Of a stretch of DNA of 64,000 nt, positions 1-10,315 are shown in pieces. The DNA comes from Whalleya microplaca (taxonomy: Eukaryota; Ascomycota; Sordariomycetes; Xylariales; Xylariaceae). Location of the stretch: positions 185,765 to 249,764 of the forward strand of contig MU385712.1 of the NCBI GenBank assembly GCA_022497155.1, read 5' to 3'. Below the pieces are notes generated by a model. It did not search any database. It was given only the letters and a program-made list of their open reading frames with translations, and was not told the origin of the DNA. How positions within the stretch are numbered: position 1 is the stretch's first letter; every line of letters begins with the position of its first letter. Both the position numbers and the translations under genes were made by a program.

Positions 1-1
1 G

Positions 2-46
<45 letters not shown>

Positions 47-69
47 CGCCCCCCCCCCCCCCCCCCCCC
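1..69. repeat. poly-C homopolymer run at window start
   Basis: About 69 bases are almost pure C, broken by two G (one at position 1, one near position 46-48). Such a run is typical of a contig-end or long-read homopolymer artefact. It is not a fungal telomere, which would be TTAGGG/CCCTAA. Confidence 0.9.
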
Positions 70-97
70 ATCGAGCTCCATGATAAGCACGCCCGGC

Positions 98-899
98 TTA
101 GTGTTGAGGAGAAGGCTTGGGATCTAGACTCTCCCATAGCTTCGGTTCCTCAATTACTCCGTCCTCCGAGCCCGAAGGTACTCCATGGAAGCATATTAGC
201 AGTGTCTCCATGGAACATCTAACAGGATAAATCCAGTCACCCTCAGGCATGTACAGCTCCATGCCGCCTGGAAGGCCTTGTACCCCTGGCTTATCAGAGT
301 AACAGCCCACACCACGGTTCTGAACAACACAAATATTAATACTTATACTAAACATATGGTGATCTCCAAATAGGTGTACTTACAATCACGCCGAAGTCGC
401 CGAAGTCATAACGGTTAATCGTATCTGTGCGAAAGATGGTGGGCACCCATATATAGTTGAGCGAGGCCACAAGTGTCGCAACGTAGAAGCAGTCCCAGCA
501 TACGTAGCGACCATCCAAAGCGGATAGCCAGGTGGGACGATCACCACACTTCTGACAAGGCCCCATGACATTCTTGACCAAGTTGTGGCTGGCTTCTGCA
601 TAGTTCCAACCTGCGACAGAGATAGGATCGATCATGCAAAGTGGCCAGTTGCCGAATTCAAAGGACAGTCGGCGACTTTCGCGCTGATTGCAGACGACTT
701 CTTGTGCTCTGTCCCAGAAGGGCTGATGGTTCGGAGCTTCTTTGACGATTTTATTGGCTCGTCGGTTCACCTGAGAGTATCGGGCTACCGACTGGACATC
801 GAGATGCGGGAGTACCTTTACTATGATCTCTGGAGGGAGGAGATCAAGTCCGCTAGGGGACGCTGTCTCCGGAGCGTTGCTTCCGGGTGCTGCTGCCAT
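98..899 (-). CDS. F-box protein with C-terminal Cys-rich segment
   Basis: This two-exon gene has exons 899-384 and 319-98, with a 64-bp GTAAGT...CAG intron in phase 0, giving 245 aa. Residues about 17-60 form an F-box: LDLLPPEIIVKVLPHLDVQS, then an RYSQVNRRANKI-type helix, which in fungi binds Skp1 in SCF ubiquitin ligases. Residues about 115-140 hold paired Cys motifs (CQKCGD...CWDC) that could bind zinc. This is common in fungal F-box proteins and is the likely substrate-recognition side. The start is the ATG before MAAAPGSN. The second exon continues the frame to a stop at 98-100 but has no recognisable domain, so the 3' end is the least certain part. The substrate is unknown. F-box gene families expand in accessory regions, in keeping with this location. 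Confidence 0.7.
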
Positions 900-2996
900 C
901 TTGGGCCTTTGGTACGCTGTTTTGTGCGAACGTACTGATCGTTGATGGGTACTGAAAGAAGTGCCCTGAAGAGGTTCCTTAGCAATGGTTTCGTGAGCAG
1001 GTAGGGTCTGCTGAATTTATCCAAGTTATGGGTTTAGGTGATGGAGTACCCAGAGTGATGGAGATGTAGATGGCGGATGAAGTAAGTTAGGTGTTTGGGT
1101 GATGAAGTAGAATGAGGTAGGGATTTGGGTCATCGAGTTGGGTGATGCGGGTGGAAGAGTTATATGGTTTACGCTGGGTACTATATATACAGAGTACAAA
1201 ATACCTTGGTTTACCCACAATCATCGTTTGTGTTTACAGGGGTGTGGTGAAAAGAAGATCAAGTTGGAAGGTACCTTGACTCACCCACGCGTCGCGCGTA
1301 GAGGCATGTGATAGTATCAAGTTGGGAGGTACCTTGACTCATCCGCATTCACCTCTTGTCCTTAGAAACTTCTTGGGTAATTACCTCTCGGGATATCTCC
1401 CTTGCCTGAACTAGTTGGTTGACAAGAACCAGACCCCCTGTTGATACACACCATTGTTGACATAGCCCTATAGGGCTGAGGGTGGTGCGGGTCTATATGG
1501 CCGCCGCCTATACACGTATTATGAGGGGCTCTATCACCTTCCTAGGACTTCAGCTTGCACTAGTCAAGTCGCTATCCTTTGTTCCATATTGACAATCATT
1601 ATTGCTACCTTCATTGCAAAGCCCACACTGTGTTGGGCCTTCATATGGCTTTGGCGTCCACCACACCCCCTATAACAAGACTACTTCCATGGAACATACA
1701 AACATACACAGTTGGCAAACAATTTTATATAGGAGGTGTGCCGCTCGGACTAATCAGTGGGCTGGATGCCTCTAGGGAGATCCCATGACACTTTCGGCTC
1801 TAACAAGACTGTTGCTGGAGAAGGCGGCCACCGGTGGTACCAGCCATGGCAACCATACTGACGCGGGCCTAGCATAGGGAGTCTGCTATCAGAATCATAT
1901 TTACTCGTACTGGTACCGGTGATATCCAGGTATCTGCGATAATAGCGTGCAATAGACACAAGCGTCTGCAAGTTTATTTAGTTATCTAGCAGACCTACTA
2001 CATAGCGAGTTGACTTTATGGTCAGTTGCAACCTGATTCGACCACCATGGAAGAGAGTCGTTGAAGCAGACACTAGAGTACTAGAATGGCTCCTTTTTAT
2101 CAAGCCCGCGTAGAATATATTATTCCCGGAGACTTTGATGGAGCTCTTCTGGGGCACAGAAAGTTTCCCGTTGACTGCAGTCATCGACATGATGCAGGTC
2201 GTAGAACCATTGCTAGGCCGACCTCTAGTGAAAGGCTGCCGTCTAGTGAAGGCTTATGTGGATATTGCGGCTACTGGGGCAATGGCCTAGGTTAAGGGGG
2301 AGACCATGTTGTACTGTAAGTCGCGGCAACGACAGGAATATAGATAGGACGCTATGTATGATCCATATTATACGATCACTGGTACAGAATCGAACTCTAT
2401 CACATACCCACTGCAACTAAGGGGTAATATTGCCATTCGGTCAATATTAAGTCTGCTCGAATACTATGTATGGACGACAAGAATGGCCATCTCTGCATGG
2501 GACTAAGTCTTGCGGCAACACGCAGCCATCTCGGGACGGCCTTCTAAAGCAAGGTAAGCGTAGTTCACCTATTATACCATCTGATATACTAGAGTTAGAA
2601 AGCCCTATTGATATCCGACACTGGAATTTCAACTGTTCAACTAGTGACTTGCTCGCGGACTGTTGCTCTCTCTAGCCCGGCTCCCCGCCCCCGAGTTTCG
2701 CCGGGCAAATGATGCTCCTGCGCAGTACCACCCTTGACTCACATTTCGCTTCCGAAAACCGGGCAGTAGATCTCGATTGGCTTGCTTCATCTAGTTCCGA
2801 GGAGATAGAAGAATTCCGGTAGTGAGCGCTGACGCAATGCTGTTGGCTGACATGGACAGCAAAGGGGGGAACATTCTCTTAGCGCAAACATAAGGATTCG
2901 TTATATAAGGGGCTCGTTCCTGCTAATGCTTTGAAGTTATTAAACAGTCCATGTATTGCAATACTCTCCCTGATATAAATTCCCCTTCCCATAACC
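900..2996. other. intergenic, about 2.1 kb
   Basis: I see no gene here. The open frames are short, overlap on both strands and show no domain. The stretch holds a 28-bp near-identical direct repeat at 1258-1345, listed separately. The last 100-150 bp are the likely promoter of the methyltransferase gene, with TATATAAG near 2903. Confidence 0.6.
1258..1345. repeat. two-copy direct repeat, 58-bp period
   Basis: A segment reading ATCAAGTTGG(A/G)AGGTACCTTGACTCA occurs at 1258-1285 and again at 1316-1343 with one or two differences. A spacer containing GC-rich CGCGTCGCGCG lies between. The origin is unknown; a small tandem duplication is the simplest reading. Confidence 0.7.
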
Positions 2997-3769
2997 ATGT
3001 CGGACACAAGCATCATTAATACGGCCTTGGGCTCCCTGGTAGCTGCCCCCGCGACCCTCCAGCTGCTTCGGGATCTGCACACACAGGCATTAGCCGAGCC
3101 TCAATATGTCAGTTCCGCTGACCAAGACACCTCTATTGCCCTAGACAGATTTGTGGCCTTGGATCCCGACAAATGCGCCCTGGTATACCTCCTTCTACGA
3201 TCTAGCAGGTCGAGGTTCGTAGTCGAAGCCGGGACCTCCTTCGGCGTCAGCACGATCTACCTTGCTCTGGCCGTGGGGCAGAATGCCGCTTCGCAGAATG
3301 CCGAGGGCAAGGTCATCGCGACCGAGAATGAGCCCACCAAGGCCGCCAGAGCTCGGCAGCACTGGAGAAGCGCCGGCGACGATGTGCAAAAGTGGATCGA
3401 GCTCCGGGAGGGGGACTTGCGAGAAACGCTGAAGACGGACCTCCCGGAACAGGTCGACTTCTTGCTACTAGACAGTGAGCATCCCCATAAGAGATAGAAA
3501 CTGCTAACGCAGGTCTCGCCTGACCTCCAAATGGAACTGACACTAAGCGCTCAGTATGGTCTCCTCTGTCCCTGCCGACACTTCGTCTCGTGCAGCCGCG
3601 CCTGAAAATCGGCTCACTTGTCGTTGTGGACAATATCATCGCCGGTAGTGCAGGGTACAAAGACCTAGTGGCGTACCTAGACGACCCTCGGAATGGATTC
3701 AAGGGCACGACCGTTCCGTATGCTGGGGGTCTGCATATTGTTGTTTATATGGGCCAGCAAGGGGCTTAG
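2997..3769 (+). CDS. class I SAM-dependent O-methyltransferase
   Basis: Two exons (2997-3474 and 3555-3769) are separated by an 80-bp GTGAGC...CAG intron and give 230 aa. Splicing restores a continuous family motif: VDFLLLD + IWSPLSLPTLRLVQPRL, followed by SLVVVDNI and NGFKGTTVPYAGGL. This matches the Methyltransf_24/catechol-O-methyltransferase-like group of fungi. SAM-binding motif I is FVVEAGTSFGVSTIYLA at about residues 75-92, and the acidic residues of motif II/III lie in VIATENEP. The protein is soluble, cytosolic and of normal length. The family methylates hydroxyls of small molecules; the substrate cannot be read from the sequence. The nearest gene is a permease about 1.1 kb downstream, but no synthase-type backbone gene lies nearby, so a biosynthetic cluster is not supported. 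Confidence 0.87.
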
Positions 3770-4321
3770 ACAATCTGACACAACGCCTCTCCTGAATAAA
3801 TGGTAGGGCCTTTACATAATAGGGGGGCTACGATAACGTCGTTATATAGAAACAGTGCTTCCCGGTATTCCCAGGGAACAGAGATGATTGGATCAATCAA
3901 GTTAGGATATCATTATGGGAACATGATGGACTATCGAATGTAAGGTAAGCCAGGAGGGCCATAACCTCTATACAGTACACGATGCGGGTATATGAAGGCC
4001 TACATTGGTGGATATTTAGTCCTATCTCAACATAGGGCGACTTCAATATTAAATTACGATTATTTCATTGAATGCGGACTCGATATATACATATGAGTCA
4101 CTGTGCCTATTCTTGACGCAGTTTGTACTGGCTATTGTTGATACAGTAAATCGACTAAAAGTGGACCTAACAATAGTGAATGGTTCAAGATGATATATCA
4201 TATTGCTAGTATGAGACTAACCTAGATAGGCACTACCTAGTGAATGCAATGGCTTCTTGAGAGCAAGACGCAGCCAGGTAGGTAGGTACCTTGTAGATTT
4301 GTAGAGGTGATTGCTGTAGGA
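3770..4321. other. intergenic
   Basis: This is AT-rich non-coding sequence between the methyltransferase stop and the 5' end of the hAT-like MITE. I see no gene or RNA. Confidence 0.6.
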
Positions 4322-4735
4322 CAGCGTTCCCACCAAATCAAATAATTACTTGATTTGACTTGATTGGAATTGATTTGAATTGATTTAAATTGATCCAAGG
4401 GCTTTTTTTCCGTATTTGATTTAAATCAAATATGACCTGATCATTTGATTTGATTCCCTTGATTTTTTTTTTTTTTCAAATATTTTCGAGTTTACTTTCA
4501 GATATAGTATTCCGTAATAGTTCCTAGATGTCCTAACCCTCCCGAGCACTAACCACTATCGTGTCCGTAAGCTTTCAAAGGCATTTAAGGGGCATTTTAA
4601 TAAATTACTAATCAAATCAAATCGGAAATACCATCAAATCAAGCGGGAATAATAATTATTTGATTTGAATTGATCCAAATCAAATATAAGTGGTTACTTG
4701 ACTTGATTTGACTTGGTGGGAACGCTCAGTGGCAG
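4322..4735. mobile_element. hAT-like MITE with AT-rich body
   Basis: The ends carry inverted repeats beginning AGCGTTCCCACCAA(A/G)TCAA, about 21 bp, at 4323 and ending at about 4726. The outermost left bases read CAGCG, matching the CAGNG ends typical of hAT elements. The heptamer TGTAGGA occurs at 4315-4321 and 4736-4742 and could be most of an 8-bp target duplication. That would place the right end 9 bp beyond the clear inverted repeat, so the right boundary is uncertain. The body has no coding capacity and consists largely of reiterated TTGATTTGA/TCAAATCAA motifs, including a 14-T run. It would depend on a transposase elsewhere in the genome. Confidence 0.65.
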
Positions 4736-4894
4736 TGTAGGAAGGCATGTAGCAGTGACCATCCATCCTATCTCAACGCATACATCTACAGTTGCCACCC
4801 ATTTCATGCTTGGCTTCAGTGCAGATATTTCGTGCAGTGCCTCTACACAGCTGAGCAGTGTGTCTAAACGACGAAGCTCGCTTCTCCCCTTGGT

Positions 4895-6878
4895 CTATAA
4901 AATATACCTGAACCCCACCGCCCCGGCCTCCCTGTCTTCAGCATGGAGATTGACCACTTGACCATCTGACTCAAATACCTCTCTTTCCGCTAATTTCTTA
5001 TTCTGTCTCTGTAGGACGAGCCTTGCAACAATGGCTAGTGCTGCCACAAGGACCGAGACACCAGCCGTGGCGGCTCCGCCCGCAAGATACCGGGGCCCGT
5101 CGGAAGAGGGGTACCTGTCTCAGCCGTTAGTCAGTGCCTACAGGAATGTGTGGGAAATAGGGGAGAGTTCGCATTGAGAACCTTGACGTACATGTAACTG
5201 CCGTAGATATTTGAGGTATTTCCTATCATGTTCGCAAACGAGATACAGGCGCTTCGCTTGACAAGGGGTCGTGGGAAACTGTTGGAGACCCAGGCGATGA
5301 TAATCTGGTAGGCTGGGATACTACCCATGGGCAAGAGGAACAGCCCAAAGAAGCGAGCTCCCGTATTGAAAGAAGAGACGAAGATAATATTCCCGGCAGC
5401 AGAGAGCAGCGATAATGCCACGATGTGCATGCTACGGTCGTTGAAGCGGCCCGACGTCGACGTGACGGCGAGCGAAACGATAAAGGTCGCGGCCCAGATA
5501 GGAACTGTGAGGAGCAGGGACTCGATGTTTCCATAGCCAAGGGTCTTAAGTATAGTCGGGAAGAAATATTGAAATGCCTGGGTGAGCAGCGAGGAGTGCT
5601 GAATCAGAGTGAATAGGTATAGCCGAGGGTCCTTGAGCGCCATCATCACGCCGTCTTTGATGGATGCGGCGTCAGCGAGATCAGCCTCCCCTGTATCGTT
5701 GACAAGTCGCCACTGGGCGTAGGCACGTTCTTCAGGGGTAAGCCATTTGGTGGTTGCGGGATAGTTTGGCAAGATGAATGCGGCGGAAATTGCAACGACA
5801 ACTGTAATGCAGCCCTCGATTATGAAAAGCCAACGCCTATTTATGCTGGTCAGATTTGCCACGCTGTACAAGGTATGTACTTTAGGGATAGGTAGGCATC
5901 GCGATACTTACCATCCCGCAATGCCACGCGCACCGCTCATGTTACCGAGAATACCGGCGCCTAGTAGACCTCCAAAGGCGTTCGCCAACGAATTGCCACA
6001 ATAGAACCAGGCAATTCTGTGAGCTAGCTCGGCCCGGGTATACCAACTCGACATAAGAAATATTGCCCCTGGGAAGTATGGCGCTTCGGCTGCGTACCTA
6101 TGTGTTAGCGTATTACGTAAACGCCATGATTTAGTGTAAGGGGTGATTTCTTATTAAAGAAGGTTATAGATGGCCGAAGCAGAACGAAAGAAAAGAGACA
6201 TATGACGCGCTCGGAGATCATGGCCTCCACTGAAACCAAGCCCTAGGCCTCCGAGTATGCGAGAAGTGGAAATCTCGTGGTGTCCCACGGTGTTAAATCA
6301 TCCATACGTACCGAATCCAAGAAAGAATCGGCATGCGACTAAGGCACCCAACGTATGAGTCGCTGCTTGGGCCGCCGAGATGACGCCCCAGATAGCCATG
6401 GCTACGCCTAGATACACCGAAGGCTGGACGCGGGTGAGAAGGAGGTTGGATGGAAGCTGCATGAGAAGATATCCGACGAAGAGGATACTGGTCGTCAAGT
6501 TGAAGTCTGTCCCGGTCATGTTTAAGTCCTTCTCTAGAGTACCAAGTCGAGCTTGCGCGAGGTTACTAGGTATTGCATTGTCAGATGGGTTCAGCGATCA
6601 CGAGAGCTTTCAACACACCTTCGGTCGAGAAAGTTGAGGAGATACATCAAGATCAGCATCGGAAGCAAGTGAAAGTCGACCTTCCTCATCACCCGCTTCG
6701 TCATATCGCGATGCCAATCGGGACTGGCCCCGATAAACTGTCGAAAAAGGACAATTTGCTCATCGTCGATGCCACGTTTCTTCGCTGCTTCAGTGATGAA
6801 CTCCTCTTTCTTATGCTCAATTTCGCCGACGGATACCTTGATGCCCTCTTCAGGGTCCTCGGCCGACGCTCTTGTCAT
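4895..6878 (-). CDS. MFS allantoate-permease (Dal5) family transporter
   Basis: Five exons (6878-6619, 6565-6312, 6089-5912, 5836-5192, 5114-4895) give 518 aa, the usual length for the anion:cation symporter/Dal5 family. All introns are GT-AG with strong donors such as GTAAGT and GTACGT, and splicing restores family blocks. These are MYLLNFLDR + SNLAQARLGTLEKDLNM, RFFLGFA + EAPYFPGAIFLMSSWYTR, IAGW + RWLFIIEGC, and NIYGSYMY + PSSDGPRYLAGG. Twelve transmembrane helices are expected, with a hydrophilic cytosolic N-terminus of about 70 residues and a loop after helix 6. The protein sits in the plasma or vacuolar membrane. Family members carry organic anions such as allantoate, ureidosuccinate, nicotinate or pantothenate, driven by protons; the substrate here is unknown. 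Intron 2 (222 bp) is long for this gene. Confidence 0.88.
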
Positions 6879-8005
6879 GTTGTCCGCTAGTTGTCCACTC
6901 GGCTGTAAGACGACAACCTCCGAGATTTCTCTAAGTGGTTGTACTCGGCCAAGCAGCTATTATTTATATTTCTACCTATCTAGTTTGAGCTAAAGTAGTA
7001 GGTCCATATTAGCTTTGGCTCTCACTGCTTATTTAGTATTTCATAATCTCAGTATCTGTTCAGGACACGGGCGTCAAAAAATCTCTCGGGACTGTATAAC
7101 CCGCATATCAGCCACATTAGTAGGTCCGTGATACATGACTCCGCAAAATCACGGTGATGAGAGCGGGGGATGTGGAGGGTTGTGGAGGGCTGTGGAGGAA
7201 CGTGGAGGGATGTGGGGGAATATTGGGGTAAGTGTTATTTCCTAGCTTCTTGGCTTGATAGATGGGTAGTTTTCATTTGATAATGTGCCTCCTGAGCGTA
7301 TGGCTTCGGGGTGTTCTAGATATCATTCGCTCGCACGGATGGACGTAAGGTTGATGGGGTTTCCTAGATCGCCAGGTGATCTGACTGAGAGAGTTCTTGT
7401 ACTACGCTGCGAGATAGAATCCTACCCTATGATCAAATGAAAGTTCCTGTAACAGGTTTATATAGCTTATATCTACCTGTCATTTATATTTATTGTAGTG
7501 GGGTGCAGGTATTCGTTGAGGATTGATGCATCATAGCATGACGTTGGATGCGACTTTATCTACGCATAGGCATTGCCCCTATCTCTTTTACGTTACTTGG
7601 TGTCAGAGACACGCTTCACACGAAAAGTGTATTCTCTTTGATAAGGGCAAGCAATGTTGGTTATAACCATCTATAACTACTGTGACACCTAGCTCCTACC
7701 ATCTGATGTCTTGGTTTACTATTACCTAGGTACGTCGTGGATAGTACCTAGCTGACTCGTTAAATTAATTTATCAAAGACAAGTTTCGAACAGCTCATCT
7801 GGAATGATATAAACATAGGCGTAGATGGCACCGTCGACACCAGATAAGGGAGCGATTTATGAATCATTTGGCTTCACTGTGATATGCCTTCAACCTGCAG
7901 ATTCGTTGACAGTCTTCATATTCGTGGTGTCGTGGATATATCTATGGAGGGACGTGTTGTGATATGAGAATCTTTCATTTGTACGGTTTGTTGTTGTCTC
8001 AAATA
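6879..8005. other. intergenic with G-rich minisatellite
   Basis: This 1.1-kb spacer lies between the permease 5' end and the HET gene 3' end. No gene is seen. It contains the G-rich 10-bp tandem repeat listed separately. Confidence 0.6.
7161..7230 (+). repeat. 10-bp G-rich tandem repeat
   Basis: About five to seven units of TGTGGAGGG(N) run in exact 10-bp register from 7161 to 7230, with the flanks decaying to GAGCGGGGGA and TATTGGGGTA. G-runs on the + strand recur every 10 bp, which could allow a G-quadruplex. Confidence 0.85.
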
Positions 8006-10315
8006 TCAACAAATGTAGAAAGTCTCCAATTCTTTCCCGTCGTATTGCGCCCAAGCCTCACCTCCCATTATCCCGTGAACGTAACACTCCCCAACGAACT
8101 CGTAATGTCCATTCTCCTTGGACTCTCTCAGCAAGAAAGGCGTCTTCGCGCCGCTCAGCAAACATATCCTATCCCCAGGCTGGGCGTTCCAAGGTGCCAA
8201 TCCAATGTAGCCTCTGGACGTCACGAACATTGCGCGATGGGCGCATGTATCGTACACGCGCTGGAGATAAGGCACGTAATGCTTTGCGACGGCCCATACG
8301 TCCCAAATCTCACGCAGCTTGTTAAAGAACTTACCTTTCCCGTTGATCTTCCTCCAGTACTCGTACAAGGATCTCGACGCGGTGATCGCGTCGTCCGCCC
8401 CACCCAAGGCCATACTATCGAGCGGCTCTATGTCTCCAACGGACTTTACCCAGCCTTCCTCGTCGAACCATAAGTCTACGTAAATGCGGTCCTCAGAGGG
8501 AACCGCCCCGTCTCCAGGGTAGTCCCCGATGTGTGTTCTCCAGAAGGCTTCGAGCCGCTCAGCTTGGCTGCCGTAAGGACAGGCAGAATCGCCCTGTAAC
8601 GCGAGCGTTGGCCACTGCTCAAGTTCCGCGATTCCCCATCGAGATAACGGTGGATTCTCGGATTTGGGATGCCACGCTGGAGCGAGGTCCTTGATCGTAT
8701 CGAATTCCAGGCCGGTAAGCGAGAGGACCCTATCGTCTAGGTCTGAGGAGACACTTGCGTAAGACGACCTAGATGCATTGAAGGCACCAGGGCCGTCAAT
8801 CTTCTTCTCCCAGTCCAATAACGGCTTTGGATCTTGGCTTGTTCGCGCGGCCCAATTCGGTGCCCACGATGGAAGACCCGGGAACGCGCTGTCTTCGAAT
8901 CTGGGCGGGACTTCTTCATCCAGCAAGCCGAATTTGATCGAAGGCCTGCCTAGATGATCCCAAACCTTCTGGCATCCTTTCGGGCACGTCTGCCGATCCA
9001 GTCGACCTACCGCGGGGTGTATTATCCCTGCTATGGGGCTCTCGTCATGGCGTGTCTGCGTGCGATGGTCGTAATATGTGACGACGCCTCCGTCCATGCA
9101 ACGTTCCCAGCCCTCCGGTAGCCTCGCTGACCCTGGCCCTGGTTCGCTCTCCCCTTCGTACTGTATCTTCACGGTCGTGTCGTGGTATTTCACCCGTTCA
9201 TACACACTGTATACACGTGAATTGGTGACAGGCTTAGGCACACCACGCCATTGGCGCGTGCAGTTTAAGATATCTAGCGTTCCGTTCTTCAATATGACAG
9301 CCCTGCAGAAGCGGGTGTAGATCTCCACCACCGGGCGTGAGTAGTCTGCGCTCAGCGCCATCCCTATCTCCGGCGCCATGAGTCCCGAGAACGCGAACAC
9401 TCTATCTCGTGGATCAGTGCAGGCAAGACGGCGAAGATTGTACAGCAACTCGTAACCCAGACTGTTTGTGACTTTTCCAGTATTGCTATCCCGCCACTTC
9501 TGACGCATGATATCGATATCGTCGAAGGTGCTGTCGGCGAAGGAGAAGAGCTCCGGATGCATCACCTTCATAAGCGCAGCCTGCTTCGATGAGATATCTT
9601 CCTCCTTCGTCTCGGCATTCAGCTTGTCCCACTCCACCTCCCACTCGCCGCAAAGGATCTTCAGCTTCCGAGACACGACGGCCTCTTGGATGATCCAGAC
9701 TCGGCTCCACCAGGGCCGGCACAGCAGCTCGCGAATCTCGTCCTTCTCCATCTCCGTGTTCAGGCGGGTGGCCGACGACGAAAACCACAGGCCGTACTTG
9801 GTTGCCGCGCCACCGGTGTTGTTGAACAGCTCTTTCTGGATCGCCCATTGCCTCTCGCGGTTCTTCTCATTCCGGGCGATCAGGCTGTAGGCAAGGCGAT
9901 TCAGCCCGAGTTCCGCGCCCACGTTCGGCTCCCCGAGCCAGATCACCACCTCCGTCGCGCCCTCGTAGACGCCGCGCATCAGCTTAACCTGCGAGGCGCG
10001 CTCGTCCAGGTCGTCCTGGTTTATGCAAATGGCATCAATCCATAGGGTGCGTAGTTTGGTTGGGTGTCTCAGGCGCCGGAGGACCGCCTCCAGATTCTCA
10101 AACACGGGGAACGTCACCCCGTTCAGAATTATGTCTTGCCCATTGCCTTTGCCTCCCCACGTGTACGAGAGCGCCTCGTAGTATGGATCTTCGCTCAGCT
10201 TCACGGGATGCAGCGTGCATTTGATGGGCGACGAGTGCTCCGGCGAAGGGGAGAGCTCGAGGAGCCTAATCTCGCCTTTCTCGGAGTCGAGAGGCTCGTA
10301 TAGAGGAACGCTCAT
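8006..10315 (-). CDS. HET-domain (heterokaryon incompatibility) protein with WW-like insert
   Basis: This intronless gene encodes 769 aa. The N-terminal HET domain (about residues 45-220) shows all three hallmark blocks: YEALSYTWG, LRTLWIDAICINQDDLDERA followed by QVKLMRGVYEGATEVVIWLGE, and RPWWSRVWIIQEAV. HET proteins trigger cell death upon non-self recognition in filamentous fungi; toxicity is a family property, not shown here. The C-terminus ends with the usual GYIGLAPWNAQPGDRICLL ... FVGECYVHGIMGGEAW block. Unusual is residues 399-427 (about 9121-9035), LPEGWERCMDGG...YYDHRTQTR, which matches a WW-domain framework but has His where the second Trp is expected. A CPKGC motif follows closely. 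The start is the only in-frame ATG before the domain. Such proteins are lineage-specific and often lie in variable regions. Confidence 0.95.
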   Translation of the reverse strand: MSVPLYEPLDSEKGEIRLLELSPSPEHSSPIKCTLHPVKLSEDPYYEALSYTWGGKGNGQDIILNGVTFPVFENLEAVLRRLRHPTKLRTLWIDAICINQDDLDERASQVKLMRGVYEGATEVVIWLGEPNVGAELGLNRLAYSLIARNEKNRERQWAIQKELFNNTGGAATKYGLWFSSSATRLNTEMEKDEIRELLCRPWWSRVWIIQEAVVSRKLKILCGEWEVEWDKLNAETKEEDISSKQAALMKVMHPELFSFADSTFDDIDIMRQKWRDSNTGKVTNSLGYELLYNLRRLACTDPRDRVFAFSGLMAPEIGMALSADYSRPVVEIYTRFCRAVILKNGTLDILNCTRQWRGVPKPVTNSRVYSVYERVKYHDTTVKIQYEGESEPGPGSARLPEGWERCMDGGVVTYYDHRTQTRHDESPIAGIIHPAVGRLDRQTCPKGCQKVWDHLGRPSIKFGLLDEEVPPRFEDSAFPGLPSWAPNWAARTSQDPKPLLDWEKKIDGPGAFNASRSSYASVSSDLDDRVLSLTGLEFDTIKDLAPAWHPKSENPPLSRWGIAELEQWPTLALQGDSACPYGSQAERLEAFWRTHIGDYPGDGAVPSEDRIYVDLWFDEEGWVKSVGDIEPLDSMALGGADDAITASRSLYEYWRKINGKGKFFNKLREIWDVWAVAKHYVPYLQRVYDTCAHRAMFVTSRGYIGLAPWNAQPGDRICLLSGAKTPFLLRESKENGHYEFVGECYVHGIMGGEAWAQYDGKELETFYIC

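Noticed and set aside
2997..6878. Methyltransferase plus permease as a secondary-metabolite cluster
   Set aside because: No polyketide, peptide or terpene synthase, P450 or cluster regulator is present. Two genes 1.1 kb apart with a MITE between them are not enough.
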